The notes: generated by a model not told the origin, from the sequence alone. 35,359 bases of DNA from Caproicibacter sp046707225 (GCF_046707225.1 NZ_JBJKOP010000049.1:1-35359); one strand, 5' to 3'; shown: positions 7,087 to 15,959, numbered from the stretch's first letter. A program made the numbers and translations.

Positions 7087-7956
7087 CTAAAAAAACGCGT
7101 CCAGAAGTCCGAAAAACAGCAGTGTCAGGCTCACCAGCTGGTTTACGCTGTAGGAAGCGATGTTGACATGGGTCAAATTGTCCGGTGATACCATGCGGTA
7201 TTCCGCGACGAACAGGACCGTGATAATTCCCAGTCCAATATCATAGAATACGCCGAACTGCGGGGTCAGTATTCCAATCACGGCCAGACAAAGCAGCGTC
7301 ACGATATGAAACATCATGGCGATGAGAAGCGCGTATTTCACACCGAACGTCACAGGGATGGAATGCAGCCCGTTCGCTTTGTCGAATTCATAATCCTGCG
7401 ACCCATAGATGATGTCGAAGCCGGCAACCCACAGCGTATTGGCGCATCCCATGACGAGGGGAACCAGCGAAAATTTACCCGTAACCGCCAGCCACGCGCC
7501 GACCGGCGCGCAGGCGCAGGTAACGCCCAGAATCAAATGGCACAGAAAAGTAAACCGTTTGGTATAGGAATAGATAATCAGCAAAAACAGCGCGACCGGA
7601 GAAAGCGCAAAGCACAGCCAGTTAAGCTGATAAGCCCCAAGCAGCATGAGAAAAAAGCAGAACGCGGTAAAGGCGACGACCTCGCCCTTTTTCATTTCTC
7701 CCTTTGGGATCTGCCGATTGGCCGTGCGTGGATTTCTCGAGTCGATTTTCGCGTCGATCACGCGGTTGATCGCGTTCGCTCCCGTGCGCGCGCCGAGGAA
7801 ACACACAACGATCCAGAACACCGTGGACAAGCTGGGCAGCCCTCTCGCGGCCAAAACCATGGAAACCAGAGCAAAGCTGAAGGAAAATATGGTGTGAGAA
7901 AACATTACCAGCTTTCCGTAAGCCTTTATTTTTTCGGCGATTTTATAAAAAACCAT
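7087..7956 (-). CDS. UbiA-family polyprenyltransferase (DmkA/MqnP-like)
   Basis: A 289-residue membrane prenyltransferase with eight or so hydrophobic segments. The two Mg-diphosphate motifs are visible: NAINRVIDAKIDSRNPRT near residue 60 and YGSQDYEFDKANGLHSIP near residue 185. It attaches a polyprenyl chain to an aromatic acid. The context (ubiD and ubiX on both sides, polyprenyl diphosphate synthase and NADH dehydrogenase in the same operon) points to a naphthoquinone, as with DmkA in Listeria EET or MqnP in the futalosine pathway. The start ATG follows AAAGGTGG and overlaps ubiD by 14 bases. The acceptor is not settled by sequence alone. Confidence 0.9.
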   Translation of the reverse strand: MVFYKIAEKIKAYGKLVMFSHTIFSFSFALVSMVLAARGLPSLSTVFWIVVCFLGARTGANAINRVIDAKIDSRNPRTANRQIPKGEMKKGEVVAFTAFCFFLMLLGAYQLNWLCFALSPVALFLLIIYSYTKRFTFLCHLILGVTCACAPVGAWLAVTGKFSLVPLVMGCANTLWVAGFDIIYGSQDYEFDKANGLHSIPVTFGVKYALLIAMMFHIVTLLCLAVIGILTPQFGVFYDIGLGIITVLFVAEYRMVSPDNLTHVNIASYSVNQLVSLTLLFFGLLDAFF

Positions 7957-9637
7957 ACTCGTTCCACCTTTCGTCCACCCGCTTTTTCATCTCTCCCGAC
8001 ATGACAATATCGTCGGGCCAGTCGCGGGTCTGCCCCTCTTCCCGCCATTTTTTCGTTGCGTCGATCCCGATTTTTCCCCCGAAAAGAACCAGATCCCTGC
8101 GCGCGTCGATATTGTTGAACACCTTCCAGAATACTTCGGACAGGTCGCGCGTATTGACCGTATCGTCCACCGCGATTAAAAACCGTTCGGGGCTGGTTTT
8201 CAGCTCCTGTTTCAACGTTTCACCGCCCTGAAACGGGCGCTCCTTGTGTACTGCCAGAACGCGGAAAGAGTCTTCCGGCGCCGGTGGATGGGGCAAATCG
8301 GAGGTCGCGTCAACGCCGAGCCGGCACCCGTACAAAGGTTTTGCCGAAGAATGGTCCAGCGCGTCAAGCGGACCGTCGCAGAAAACCAGCTGCTCCTTCC
8401 CGCGCACCGCGCTCAGCACTGCGCCGCGGACGGCGGTAAGATTTTGAACATCCACGGATTCATTTACCGCGATAATCAGCTTTGTGTACATCATCTGCCC
8501 CATGCCCCACAGGGCGTTCATTACCTTGCGGGCGGCGCCGGGGAAACGCGCCTTTACCGATACGATTGCACAGTTGTGAAAAACGCCTTCCAGCGGAAGA
8601 TTGAGGTCGCAAAGTTCCGGGATCTGCATCCGCAGCAGCGGCAGAAAGATGCGTTCCGTCGCCTTCGCCAGAAAGCAGTCCTCCATCGGCGGCCTGCCCA
8701 CCACGGTCGCGGGATAAACCGGATTTCTCCTGTGCGTCACGCAGGTGACGTGAAACTTCGGGTACATATCGGCCAGAGAATAATACCCCGTATGGTCCCC
8801 GAACGGACCTTCCCGGACAAGCTCCTCCCGCGGGTCGACAAAACCCTCCAGCACGAATTCGGCGTCCGCCGGTACGAAGAGGTCATTTGTAACACAGCGC
8901 ACCATCCGAATCCGTTTCCGTCTCAGCCAACCGGCGAACATGATTTCGTCGATCTCTTTCGGCAGCGGCGCGGTCGCGGCATAGGTGACGGCGGGGTCAC
9001 ACCCCAGCGCGACAGAAACGGGCATTTTCTCGCCCGCCTCCAGATACCCGGAGAAATTCAGCCTGCCGTCTTTGTGCCGGTGCCAGTGCATGGCCGTACT
9101 GGTTTTGTGCAGAACCTGCATCCGGTACATTCCCATATTCTGCCGTCCGGTCCGCCGGTCCTTTGTGAATACTAGCGGGAGCGTAAAAAAGCGACCGGCA
9201 TCCTGCGGCCAGCATTTCAGAACCGGGAGTTTCGATAGGTCCGGTTCCCGTTCGACGACTTGCTGGCAAATTCCGCGCGACCTTACATGCCGGGGGAAAA
9301 CAGAAATCAACCGCAGCAGACGCGGGATACTCCGGATTAAGCCGGCAACGGAACAGTATTCTGAAAAATCCAGGTATTCCTCAATCTGCTTTGCCACGTC
9401 TTCCAGGGAATCCGTGCCAAGGGCAAGCCCCATCCGCTTCATGCTGCCGAACGCGTTCATCAAAACCGGGCAGCACGAACCCTCCGGATTCCGGAACAGC
9501 AGAGCCGGCCCGCCCGCCTTGCCGACGCGGTCCGCGATTTCCGTCATTTCAAGCACAGGCGAAACGGGGACTTCAATTTCCATCAGTTCATTCTGTTCCC
9601 GAAGCAGCGCAATAAAGCTTTGCAAATCAAGTCCCAA
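7943..9637 (-). CDS. ubiD: UbiD-family prenylated-FMN decarboxylase (possible MqnL)
   Basis: A 564-residue decarboxylase of the UbiD family, somewhat longer than E. coli UbiD. Family features include NMGMYRMQVLHKTSTAMHWH (metal and cofactor region), PVSVALGCDPAVTYAATAPLP, and REGPFGDHTGYYS near residue 285, which contains the catalytic Glu. It needs the prenyl-FMN made by UbiX, which is two genes downstream. In this operon it should remove the carboxylate from a prenylated aromatic acid. Translation starts at TTG (9635-9637), supported by GGAGGG seven bases ahead. No unusual truncation is seen. Confidence 0.93.
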   Translation of the reverse strand: MGLDLQSFIALLREQNELMEIEVPVSPVLEMTEIADRVGKAGGPALLFRNPEGSCCPVLMNAFGSMKRMGLALGTDSLEDVAKQIEEYLDFSEYCSVAGLIRSIPRLLRLISVFPRHVRSRGICQQVVEREPDLSKLPVLKCWPQDAGRFFTLPLVFTKDRRTGRQNMGMYRMQVLHKTSTAMHWHRHKDGRLNFSGYLEAGEKMPVSVALGCDPAVTYAATAPLPKEIDEIMFAGWLRRKRIRMVRCVTNDLFVPADAEFVLEGFVDPREELVREGPFGDHTGYYSLADMYPKFHVTCVTHRRNPVYPATVVGRPPMEDCFLAKATERIFLPLLRMQIPELCDLNLPLEGVFHNCAIVSVKARFPGAARKVMNALWGMGQMMYTKLIIAVNESVDVQNLTAVRGAVLSAVRGKEQLVFCDGPLDALDHSSAKPLYGCRLGVDATSDLPHPPAPEDSFRVLAVHKERPFQGGETLKQELKTSPERFLIAVDDTVNTRDLSEVFWKVFNNIDARRDLVLFGGKIGIDATKKWREEGQTRDWPDDIVMSGEMKKRVDERWNEYGFL

Positions 9638-9652
9638 CTTCGCACCCTCCGT

Positions 9653-10696
9653 TCAGGATTTCTCCAAGTCATGAAAATGGCTGCTGTATTGAATCCGCCC
9701 ATCCGGCATCACCCAAAGCGCTTCCGTGCCGGAGAGGCTGTCTACATAGGTCATCCCCTGCGACAACGGCATGTTGAACAGCGCGGTCGAAAGCGCGTCC
9801 GCGACGCCCGAATCTCTGGTTATAATGGAAACCGATTTATAGTAAGCAGACGGCATCAGTGTTTTTGGGTCGATGATATGATGATAGTTCTTTCCGTTCA
9901 CTGTGTAATACCGTTCATAAATTCCGCTTGTGACAAGGGACTGTTCCCGGAGCAGCACCGTGGTCAGGGATGTTTTTTCGTTCCCGAGGTCCGGGTTCTG
10001 TATCCCCACATTCCAAAGCTCGTGGTTGATTCCCTTTTCTCCAATGGCCCTTACGTTCCCGCCGATGCTGAGCAGCGCGGAGGTATAACCGGCTTTTTCC
10101 GCCAGTTCGGCGACCTGCTCGGTGGCGTAGCCCTTCGCGACCGCGCCCACATCGAGGCTCATTTCGGGATCTTTCAGATAAACGGTCGAGGCTTTTTCAT
10201 CGATGATCACCTGATTGATATCCGTGTGCTTTGAGGCTTCTTTCAGTTCTTCCATGGGCGGCAGCTGCGCGTGCTCCGGGTCGTTAATCCCGTCCTCCCG
10301 GTATTGGTGCCAGAGGCGCAGCACCGCCCCGAACGCCACGTTGCAGGAACCGTTGGTGGCTTCGTCCTCCTTTCTGGCCAGCTGCAAAAGACCGATTATC
10401 CGCTTGTCAACCTTAACGGGTTTCTTCCCCGCGTTGTCGTTAATTGTCTTTAAGTTATTGATTCCCGGGTAATTGTTGTAAATATCATAAAGGTGGTCAT
10501 ATTCCTTCAAATGATTATAAATCAGGTTCGAAAAGTCTGTAAATTCTTCTTTGCTGTCCATATAAGCCACCAGCTCCGATTTCGTATCAAAAAGCTGGAG
10601 GAACTGGGCGTCGTACCGGGTTTTTTCGTTTTTCCCACAACCCGATGCAGACAGAGCAAACAGAAGGATCAGGAGAATCGCAGCCGCTTTTTTCAC
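9653..10696 (-). CDS. apbE: FAD:protein FMN transferase, lipoprotein ApbE (FmnB-like)
   Basis: An ApbE-family flavin transferase with a lipobox (SASGC, Cys 20), so it acts outside the membrane. It transfers FMN from FAD to Ser/Thr of surface proteins. Motifs: LDVGAVAKGYATE near 183, LLSIGGNVRAIGE, HHIIDPKT near 272, and SGVADALSTALF near 296, with the Mg-binding Asp and Thr. In EET loci the equivalent is FmnB and the partner is the flavin-carrying lipoprotein, here the gene directly upstream. I chose GTG at 10694-10696 (giving KKAAAILL) behind GAGGTG; GTG at 10705 or TTG at 10699 are alternatives. A hairpin with a T-run separates it from the upstream gene. Confidence 0.92.
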   Translation of the reverse strand: MKKAAAILLILLFALSASGCGKNEKTRYDAQFLQLFDTKSELVAYMDSKEEFTDFSNLIYNHLKEYDHLYDIYNNYPGINNLKTINDNAGKKPVKVDKRIIGLLQLARKEDEATNGSCNVAFGAVLRLWHQYREDGINDPEHAQLPPMEELKEASKHTDINQVIIDEKASTVYLKDPEMSLDVGAVAKGYATEQVAELAEKAGYTSALLSIGGNVRAIGEKGINHELWNVGIQNPDLGNEKTSLTTVLLREQSLVTSGIYERYYTVNGKNYHHIIDPKTLMPSAYYKSVSIITRDSGVADALSTALFNMPLSQGMTYVDSLSGTEALWVMPDGRIQYSSHFHDLEKS

Positions 10697-10710
10697 CAAT
10701 TCCACACCTC

Positions 10711-10741
10711 AAAAAGATGGAGGCAGAACAAATCTGCCTCC
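10711..10741 (-). terminator. Attenuator-like hairpin between the lipoprotein gene and apbE
   Basis: A perfect 9-bp stem GGAGGCAGA / TCTGCCTCC (10719-10741, 5-base loop) is followed on the minus strand by ATCTTTTT. It should stop a share of transcripts after the abundant lipoprotein and let the rest continue into apbE. Confidence 0.75.
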
Positions 10742-10763
10742 TGAAAAGTTTAAAAGTTTTGAA

Positions 10764-11834
10764 TTATTTTGCGTTCTTCGAAGCCTCTTCGATGTTGGCA
10801 ATGAAATCCGAAACACCGAATGTGACAGAAGCGGTCAGTTCCTGATCGGTGGGCTCTCCGCTTTCATTCACCTTGATCCCCTTGACTTCGTCCACGGTCT
10901 TCCCCTTGACGTACTGTGCAAAGGAAGCGGCCTGCTGATACCATTCCTTGCCGATCTTGGAAGCCTTTTTCATCCCATAGGATTCTTTCAGAACATCCTT
11001 GGATTCCACTTCCTTGCTCAGGTCGGTTGTGATTTTGCCGGAAACGTCAAAGCTGACGGTCGGCTGAACCGCGTCGTTGACACAGCTTGTGATTTTACCG
11101 TCGGAGCCGAACGTCACCGCGCTGATCTGGGAAGAAGCTTCCGCTTTGCCTTCCTTATCCGCCGTTGCGTCCGCACTGCTGGACAGCGACGTCACAATGC
11201 CAAGGCCGAGCTTGTCGTCCGCTTTCGCGCCAAGATCCTGCGCATTTGCGACAGCCTGTTCAATCGCGTCGACAAAATCGCCGATGGAAATTGTAACGGA
11301 AGAAGTCAGTTCCGTTCCGGTCGCGTGGCCCTCCGAATCGACCGCGATGCCTTTGATCTCCTCGACCGTCTTGCCTTTTACATAATCCGCAAATGCCTGT
11401 GCCTGTTCGTTCCAGTCCTTTTTGATTTTAGAAACTTTGCCAAGGCCGTAGTCCGCGCCAAGCTCATCTTTAGACTTCACCACGGCGTCGGTTTTATCAA
11501 GAATTTTACCCTGATCGGAAAAATTGATCTTGGACTGAACCGCATCGATCACACATTTGACGATCTTTCCGCTGCCGTCCACCGTTACGGCGACAATGGT
11601 GGAATCACCTTCCGCCACGCCTTTTCCATCTTTGACCGCGGTGCTTTTTGTGACAGAAGAAATCACGGCAACGCCTGTTTTGACCGAACCGGCGGCCGTT
11701 GCCGAAGACGACGCGGGCGCGGAACTGTTCTGTGCGGAAGAAGCCGAAGAACTGGAGCCGGCATTTGAACTGCAGCCCGTGAACGCGGTCACCGTAAGCG
11801 CTGCCGTCAGCAGTAATGAAATCGATTTTTTCAT
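10764..11834 (-). CDS. Two-repeat FMN-bind-like surface lipoprotein (PplA analogue, putative EET flavoprotein)
   Basis: A 356-residue lipoprotein: lipobox FTGC (Cys 21), a Ser/Ala linker to about residue 50, then two homologous repeats (about 52-198 and 209-355, offset 157). Each repeat has VxxxGKIxxCVxDAVQ, a KIxKxWxxQAxxFAxYVKGKTV segment, and ends with ELT(S/A)SVT(I/F) followed by DF and a short helix. The layout resembles FMN_bind domains, where the closing SGAT-type motif carries covalent FMN. Here the matching residues would be Thr 181 and Thr 338, but the canonical GAT is absent. The start ATG follows GGAGGGACAAT. Its place before apbE in an EET operon suggests the role of PplA; flavinylation is inference. 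Confidence 0.75.
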   Translation of the reverse strand: MKKSISLLLTAALTVTAFTGCSSNAGSSSSASSAQNSSAPASSSATAAGSVKTGVAVISSVTKSTAVKDGKGVAEGDSTIVAVTVDGSGKIVKCVIDAVQSKINFSDQGKILDKTDAVVKSKDELGADYGLGKVSKIKKDWNEQAQAFADYVKGKTVEEIKGIAVDSEGHATGTELTSSVTISIGDFVDAIEQAVANAQDLGAKADDKLGLGIVTSLSSSADATADKEGKAEASSQISAVTFGSDGKITSCVNDAVQPTVSFDVSGKITTDLSKEVESKDVLKESYGMKKASKIGKEWYQQAASFAQYVKGKTVDEVKGIKVNESGEPTDQELTASVTFGVSDFIANIEEASKNAK

Positions 11835-11869
11835 ATTGTCCCTCCAAAAAATAGTGTCTGGCTCATCTA

Positions 11870-12427
11870 TTACTTTAAGCCCAGCCTTTTTAAAGCGGGC
11901 AGAGTAATCCTTAAAAGCGTGGACGTTGCGGCCCCGGCAATCAGACCGGATATCAGCAGGACTGGAAAATAAGTCCACAGCAGAAGATTGGTGTACAAAA
12001 GTGATACCGCCGCGATCTGCCCCAGGTTATGCATCACAGCGCCCACAATGCTGATCATTAAATAGGATATTTTTTCTTTGAAAACCGCGATGCAGACAAT
12101 CATTGCCAGAATGGAAAGCAGCCCTCCGCAAAAGCTTAAAAAAGCCGCGACCGCACCCCGGGTCAGAAAGACAAACAACGATTTCAGCACCGCAAGGGTT
12201 AGGGCATCCTTCTTCTTTAAAAAAAACAGGGAATACATCACAACGATGTTGGAAAGCCCCAGTTTTATCCCCGGAACCGGCATGGGAATCGGAATCTGAT
12301 ATTCGACTACAGTCATTACCATCGCCGCGGCAAAAAGCAGCGCGGTAACAACCATTCTTCTGATGGAACCGGAATCCATCCAGCGACTGGCTTTTTGACC
12401 GGTTTGCCGTTTTTCCTGATTCAGCAT
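11870..12427 (-). CDS. eetB: EetB-like Gx membrane protein (heptaprenyl diphosphate synthase component I family)
   Basis: A 185-residue integral membrane protein with about five to six hydrophobic segments, of the family often labelled heptaprenyl diphosphate synthase component I or Gx transporter. Typical segments: PGIKLGLSNIVVMYSLFFL, LKSLFVFLTRGAVAAFLSF and GAVMHNLGQIAAVSLL. In Listeria the homologue EetB is needed for extracellular electron transfer, with EetA; the exact step is not settled. The ATG (12425-12427) follows AGGTGTGAT; a TTG 15 bases upstream would overlap eetA. It directly follows eetA, as in other EET loci. Confidence 0.85.
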   Translation of the reverse strand: MLNQEKRQTGQKASRWMDSGSIRRMVVTALLFAAAMVMTVVEYQIPIPMPVPGIKLGLSNIVVMYSLFFLKKKDALTLAVLKSLFVFLTRGAVAAFLSFCGGLLSILAMIVCIAVFKEKISYLMISIVGAVMHNLGQIAAVSLLYTNLLLWTYFPVLLISGLIAGAATSTLLRITLPALKRLGLK

Positions 12428-12434
12428 ATCACAC

Positions 12435-12824
12435 CTAACCAATCACAAGATCCGGGTCGTTTGCATTTCTGCCGTTTTTCGGTACGATTTTCAGGATAAT
12501 CTGATTTGGAAGACAGGCCGCGCTTTGACCGACTGTCCGCAGTCTTCCGGCCTTGATGCAGATTTTATCCGGGCAATTGGATTCCTCAAAGCAAATGCTT
12601 CCGTCGCTGAACTGATGAAACACCACATTTTTATTCTGGGGAATCGAAAACCTGCGGTCAACCCCTTTTGTCAGGTCGACGGTTTCCACCAATTTGGATT
12701 TATAATATATTTCGGCAACGGCCGCCGTGGTACCGTATTTCTGCTGATAAAACAGCCAGCCGCCGGCACAAAGAACCAAAACGGCCAAAAGAATGAAAAA
12801 ATCCGTTTTTTTGATAAATTTCAT
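12435..12824 (-). CDS. eetA: EetA-like membrane-anchored NusG domain II protein
   Basis: A 129-residue protein with an N-terminal membrane anchor (about residues 9-26) and an extracytoplasmic NusG_II domain. The signature runs from SNCPDKICIKAG to VGQSAACLPNQIILKI, with three conserved cysteines. Despite the domain name there is no NGN/KOW transcription module. Proteins of this type pair with Gx proteins and are EetA in Listeria-type electron transfer loci. The ATG follows GGAGTTTCAT. The stop lies seven bases before the eetB start. Confidence 0.87.
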   Translation of the reverse strand: MKFIKKTDFFILLAVLVLCAGGWLFYQQKYGTTAAVAEIYYKSKLVETVDLTKGVDRRFSIPQNKNVVFHQFSDGSICFEESNCPDKICIKAGRLRTVGQSAACLPNQIILKIVPKNGRNANDPDLVIG

Positions 12825-12898
12825 ATGAAACTCCGCATAAAATCGGCGGCCCCAAAACTAAGTATGCCCCGAAAGAACGCCGTCATCATGAGAACGGC

Positions 12899-13918
12899 TC
12901 ATTTCTCCGCAGGAGCGCATGAAAGGGCTGCAAAAGATGAATGGGACTCCGGCTGCAGTCCACGGAACGCCTTGTCCAAAATGGATTTCAGCCTGTCCTT
13001 TTTCTTCTGTGATGCGTCAAGAGCTGCAAGAATTTTCAACGATTTGTTATAATACTTTTCCGATATCCCGTGAGTATATCTTAAACCGCCCTCGCGTCGG
13101 ACAGCGGAATCAATTTCCGACTGGGTCAGGCAATGTTCCTCCGCTTTTTTCTTACAGGAAGCATCCTGATGAAACGTAAAAATCAACGGAAGAGTTACAA
13201 CGCCCTGCTCATAATCCGACTGCACAGGCTTTTGGGCCAGCTGTTCGGGCGCTTCAAAATCGATGCAGTCGTCCGTCAGCTGAAAAATCATACCGGCATA
13301 CCGGCCGAGCTTTTTGTACTTTTTTAGTTCCTTCTTGGGCTGCCTGCTTACAAGTGCGCCGGCAAAGAAAGACGCTTCAAACAAAGCGGCCGTTTTTCCG
13401 TCAATGATCCGCAGATACCGGCTCACGGTTAAGTCGAAATTGAAGTGGTTCTGTGTTTCGTACAATTCTCCAAGACAGACACGCCCCATGTAATCAGGAA
13501 ACTCAAGGTCCAGATAATCCTTACGGTTTTCCACAAGCGATACCTGTCTCAGCGCTAGGCAGAACAAATAGTCGCCGCAGACCACCGCGCTATGTTTCCC
13601 GTACTTTTTCTGCAGCGTCACCGCTCCGCGGCGAAGGTCGGCATCGTCGATCACATCGTCATGCACCAGAGTTGCAAGATGAAGAATTTCGACCGCCGCG
13701 GCAAAACGAACGGCATCCGGAGGAACAAAGCCCTCTCCGTTATCCGCACAGGACAGTACGGAGAGCGCCCGAATAAACTTTCCGTGCGAACCGGACAAGT
13801 AACGCATATATTCGCGCACAGAGGACGGTGAGCCGGACATCGCTGTTTCCATTTCCTGCCTGACGCGTTCCGCCGCGCCGTCGATTGGAATCAGTTCTAC
13901 AGTATCTTGATTAATCAT
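12899..13918 (-). CDS. Polyprenyl diphosphate synthase (DmkB-like)
   Basis: A 339-residue trans-isoprenyl diphosphate synthase. The first Asp-rich motif is LVHDDVIDDADLRRG, the second LTDDCIDFEA, with the GKTAALFEAS helix between. It should build the long isoprenoid tail used by the UbiA enzyme of the same operon, as DmkB does in Listeria. The ATG at 13916-13918 overlaps the NADH dehydrogenase stop by eight bases; a TTG at 13942 is an alternative start. The ribosome site is weak, so translational coupling is likely. The C-terminus after the synthase core is slightly extended and Ser-rich. Confidence 0.9.
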   Translation of the reverse strand: MINQDTVELIPIDGAAERVRQEMETAMSGSPSSVREYMRYLSGSHGKFIRALSVLSCADNGEGFVPPDAVRFAAAVEILHLATLVHDDVIDDADLRRGAVTLQKKYGKHSAVVCGDYLFCLALRQVSLVENRKDYLDLEFPDYMGRVCLGELYETQNHFNFDLTVSRYLRIIDGKTAALFEASFFAGALVSRQPKKELKKYKKLGRYAGMIFQLTDDCIDFEAPEQLAQKPVQSDYEQGVVTLPLIFTFHQDASCKKKAEEHCLTQSEIDSAVRREGGLRYTHGISEKYYNKSLKILAALDASQKKKDRLKSILDKAFRGLQPESHSSFAALSCAPAEK

Positions 13919-15959
13919 GGTAAATATAATACTTTCTTGCAAATCCGACGTTTTTCCAATGCTTTTTCAGGTAGGGCATCGCGTAGTAATCAAGGCCAAG
14001 GGTTCTTCCTCCGCCGATCAGCACCGCGATCGCCGCGAATATCATCCAGAACGTATTCAGGTACAATCCGGTGGTGCAGACAAACATCACTTGTAAAACC
14101 AGAGAGAAGCCGGAGGAAAGCGTCGTGAACAGCCCGCCGATCAGCGAAAGGCCGATCAGAATTTCGGCGATCACGATAAAGCCCTGCATAAAGAGCTGAA
14201 CGTTCTGGCTCGGCAGAATCACCTTGTCCACAAACCAGTTCATCAGCGGCACGTTCAGCTTGAACGCCAGATCGCTAAAAGTCGACTGGGCAAGAGCCTT
14301 GCCGCTGACAAAGATCACCTGAAACAGGCCGAGGAAGTTGAAGTTCAGCAAAACCTGACCGACGGCCGACGCGGCCTGCCCCGCGGCATCGCCCGCCTGC
14401 ACGGTTGCCGAAGAAACAGCGTCCGCCGCCTGTGTCGCCAGATTCATTACCGTCAGCACCGTGCCGTGCGCGGCGGTCGTCGTCGCGCTGCTCGTTGCAT
14501 CCGGAGACGCCTGCCCGCCGTTCAAAATGTTCTGGTACCAGCTGTCGGCCCCGCCGAAAAAGCCGGTAAGCTGAGCGGAGGTCATCCAACCCTCCACAAC
14601 TTTCATGACGCCCTCAAAGAGCCATGCAAGACCGAGCCAAACGCGAAGCGGGAACAAAAGAAAACTGGGTGTTTTATTGGAAAAGTGCCCTCCTAAAAAG
14701 CTGCGGTCATGGCGGATGGTAAAGAATTCATGTTTCAAATAGCTGAAAACCTTGTTCCAGCCAAGCACCTGAATAAAATAAATCACATTGATGAAATGCT
14801 TGACAAACATGGCAAAGAAGGACGGCAGGTTCATTTGGCGGTTCTGCGTGCCGACCCGGGCCACACCGTAGCGGCCGCCCACACTGACCATCACCCCGTG
14901 GAATTTCGGACGGTACGGGATCATTTCCCCCGTTCCCGTCATGGCGCAAACAAGATTGTTCGCCGCAACGCCGGAGCTCTGTTCGCAGTTTTCAACCAGC
15001 TGGGGAACAGGAGACTGCTCCCCTTCCGGAGTATATAAAATATTATCCCCCACAATAAATACGCTGTCGTTGTCGACCGACCGAAGGTAGCGGTCCGTTT
15101 CAATGCGCCCGCGCCTTGCCGATTTCAGCGTTTTACCGGCTTCCTCGGTAATCTGCGAGCTTTCAATCCCCGCAGTCCAAATCACCGTTCCCGCCGTCGC
15201 GCGGGTAACTTTTTCGCCGGTCTTATATTCAATAAAGCCTTCTCCAATGCTTACAACGCCCGTATTCATCATTAGCCCGACATGCATTTTTTGAAGGCGT
15301 CTTGCAATTTTGTCAGAAAGCTTTTCCGGAAGATTCGGCACCGGGCGCGGCAGGACATCGACATTCCAGACTCTGACCCCGTCGCGGTCTATTTCAAATT
15401 TATCGCAGAGAACCGGAAGATACTCCGCCAGCTCCCCAACCATTTCCACGCCGGAGAAACCGGCGCCGACCACATAAAAAGTCAAAAGCCGGTTTTTCTC
15501 CGCCAGGTCGGTTTCGCGCGAAGCCATGCGGAAGCAGTCCTCAATATGATTTTTCAGGCGCACCGCGTCATCGTAGGACCACAGCGTGTAAGCGTATTCC
15601 GCAGCGCCGTTCACACCGAAGAAAGTGGGTTTTGAGCCCGCCGCAAGCACAAGGAAATCGTAATCGTAAGTTTCCACTGAACCGCGAACCGTTTTTTTCT
15701 CAAAATCGATCTCCTGAACAGTGTCCAGTTTGACATCGACTTTTCTTCCGGCAAATACTTTTTTCAGGCTGATCTTAATACTGTCTTCATCCACTCTGCC
15801 GGCAGCCACCTCGTGCAGCTCCGTGAGCATAGTATGGAATGGGTTCCTATCAATGATGGTGATGGAAACATCATCGAGTTTCTTCAGCTTTTTAGCCAGT
15901 TTCTTAGCGGTAAGCAATCCAGAATAGCCGGCACCGACAACAACAATTTTTTTCCCCAT
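13911..15959 (-). CDS. ndh2: Type II NADH dehydrogenase fused to a DoxX-like membrane domain (Ndh2 of EET)
   Basis: A 682-residue fusion. Residues 1 to about 420 are an NDH-2: FAD fold VVVGAGYSGLLTAKK (7-21), NADH fold FYVVGAGFSGVEMVGELAEY (161-180), and DSVFIVGDN (298-306). From about 433 there is a DoxX-like four-helix region (helices near 433-455, 538-556, 586-612, 616-650). It oxidises NADH and passes electrons to membrane quinone. The extra membrane domain matches the EET-type Ndh2 of Listeria rather than ordinary respiratory NDH-2. A low-complexity Ala/Ser/Thr stretch at 483-533 is inserted between the first two helices. The ATG follows GAGAGGATAGTT. First gene of the twelve-gene operon. 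Confidence 0.92.
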   Translation of the reverse strand: MGKKIVVVGAGYSGLLTAKKLAKKLKKLDDVSITIIDRNPFHTMLTELHEVAAGRVDEDSIKISLKKVFAGRKVDVKLDTVQEIDFEKKTVRGSVETYDYDFLVLAAGSKPTFFGVNGAAEYAYTLWSYDDAVRLKNHIEDCFRMASRETDLAEKNRLLTFYVVGAGFSGVEMVGELAEYLPVLCDKFEIDRDGVRVWNVDVLPRPVPNLPEKLSDKIARRLQKMHVGLMMNTGVVSIGEGFIEYKTGEKVTRATAGTVIWTAGIESSQITEEAGKTLKSARRGRIETDRYLRSVDNDSVFIVGDNILYTPEGEQSPVPQLVENCEQSSGVAANNLVCAMTGTGEMIPYRPKFHGVMVSVGGRYGVARVGTQNRQMNLPSFFAMFVKHFINVIYFIQVLGWNKVFSYLKHEFFTIRHDRSFLGGHFSNKTPSFLLFPLRVWLGLAWLFEGVMKVVEGWMTSAQLTGFFGGADSWYQNILNGGQASPDATSSATTTAAHGTVLTVMNLATQAADAVSSATVQAGDAAGQAASAVGQVLLNFNFLGLFQVIFVSGKALAQSTFSDLAFKLNVPLMNWFVDKVILPSQNVQLFMQGFIVIAEILIGLSLIGGLFTTLSSGFSLVLQVMFVCTTGLYLNTFWMIFAAIAVLIGGGRTLGLDYYAMPYLKKHWKNVGFARKYYIYHD

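Noticed and set aside
12435..12824. NusG transcription factor
   Set aside because: Only the NusG_II-type domain behind a membrane anchor is present, with the conserved cysteines of EetA-like proteins and no NGN or KOW domain.
12825..12898. Terminator between the polyprenyl synthase gene and eetA
   Set aside because: GCCGT / ACGGC can pair across a 10-base loop but the following bases are GTTCTTTCGGGG, too weak a U-tail to call.
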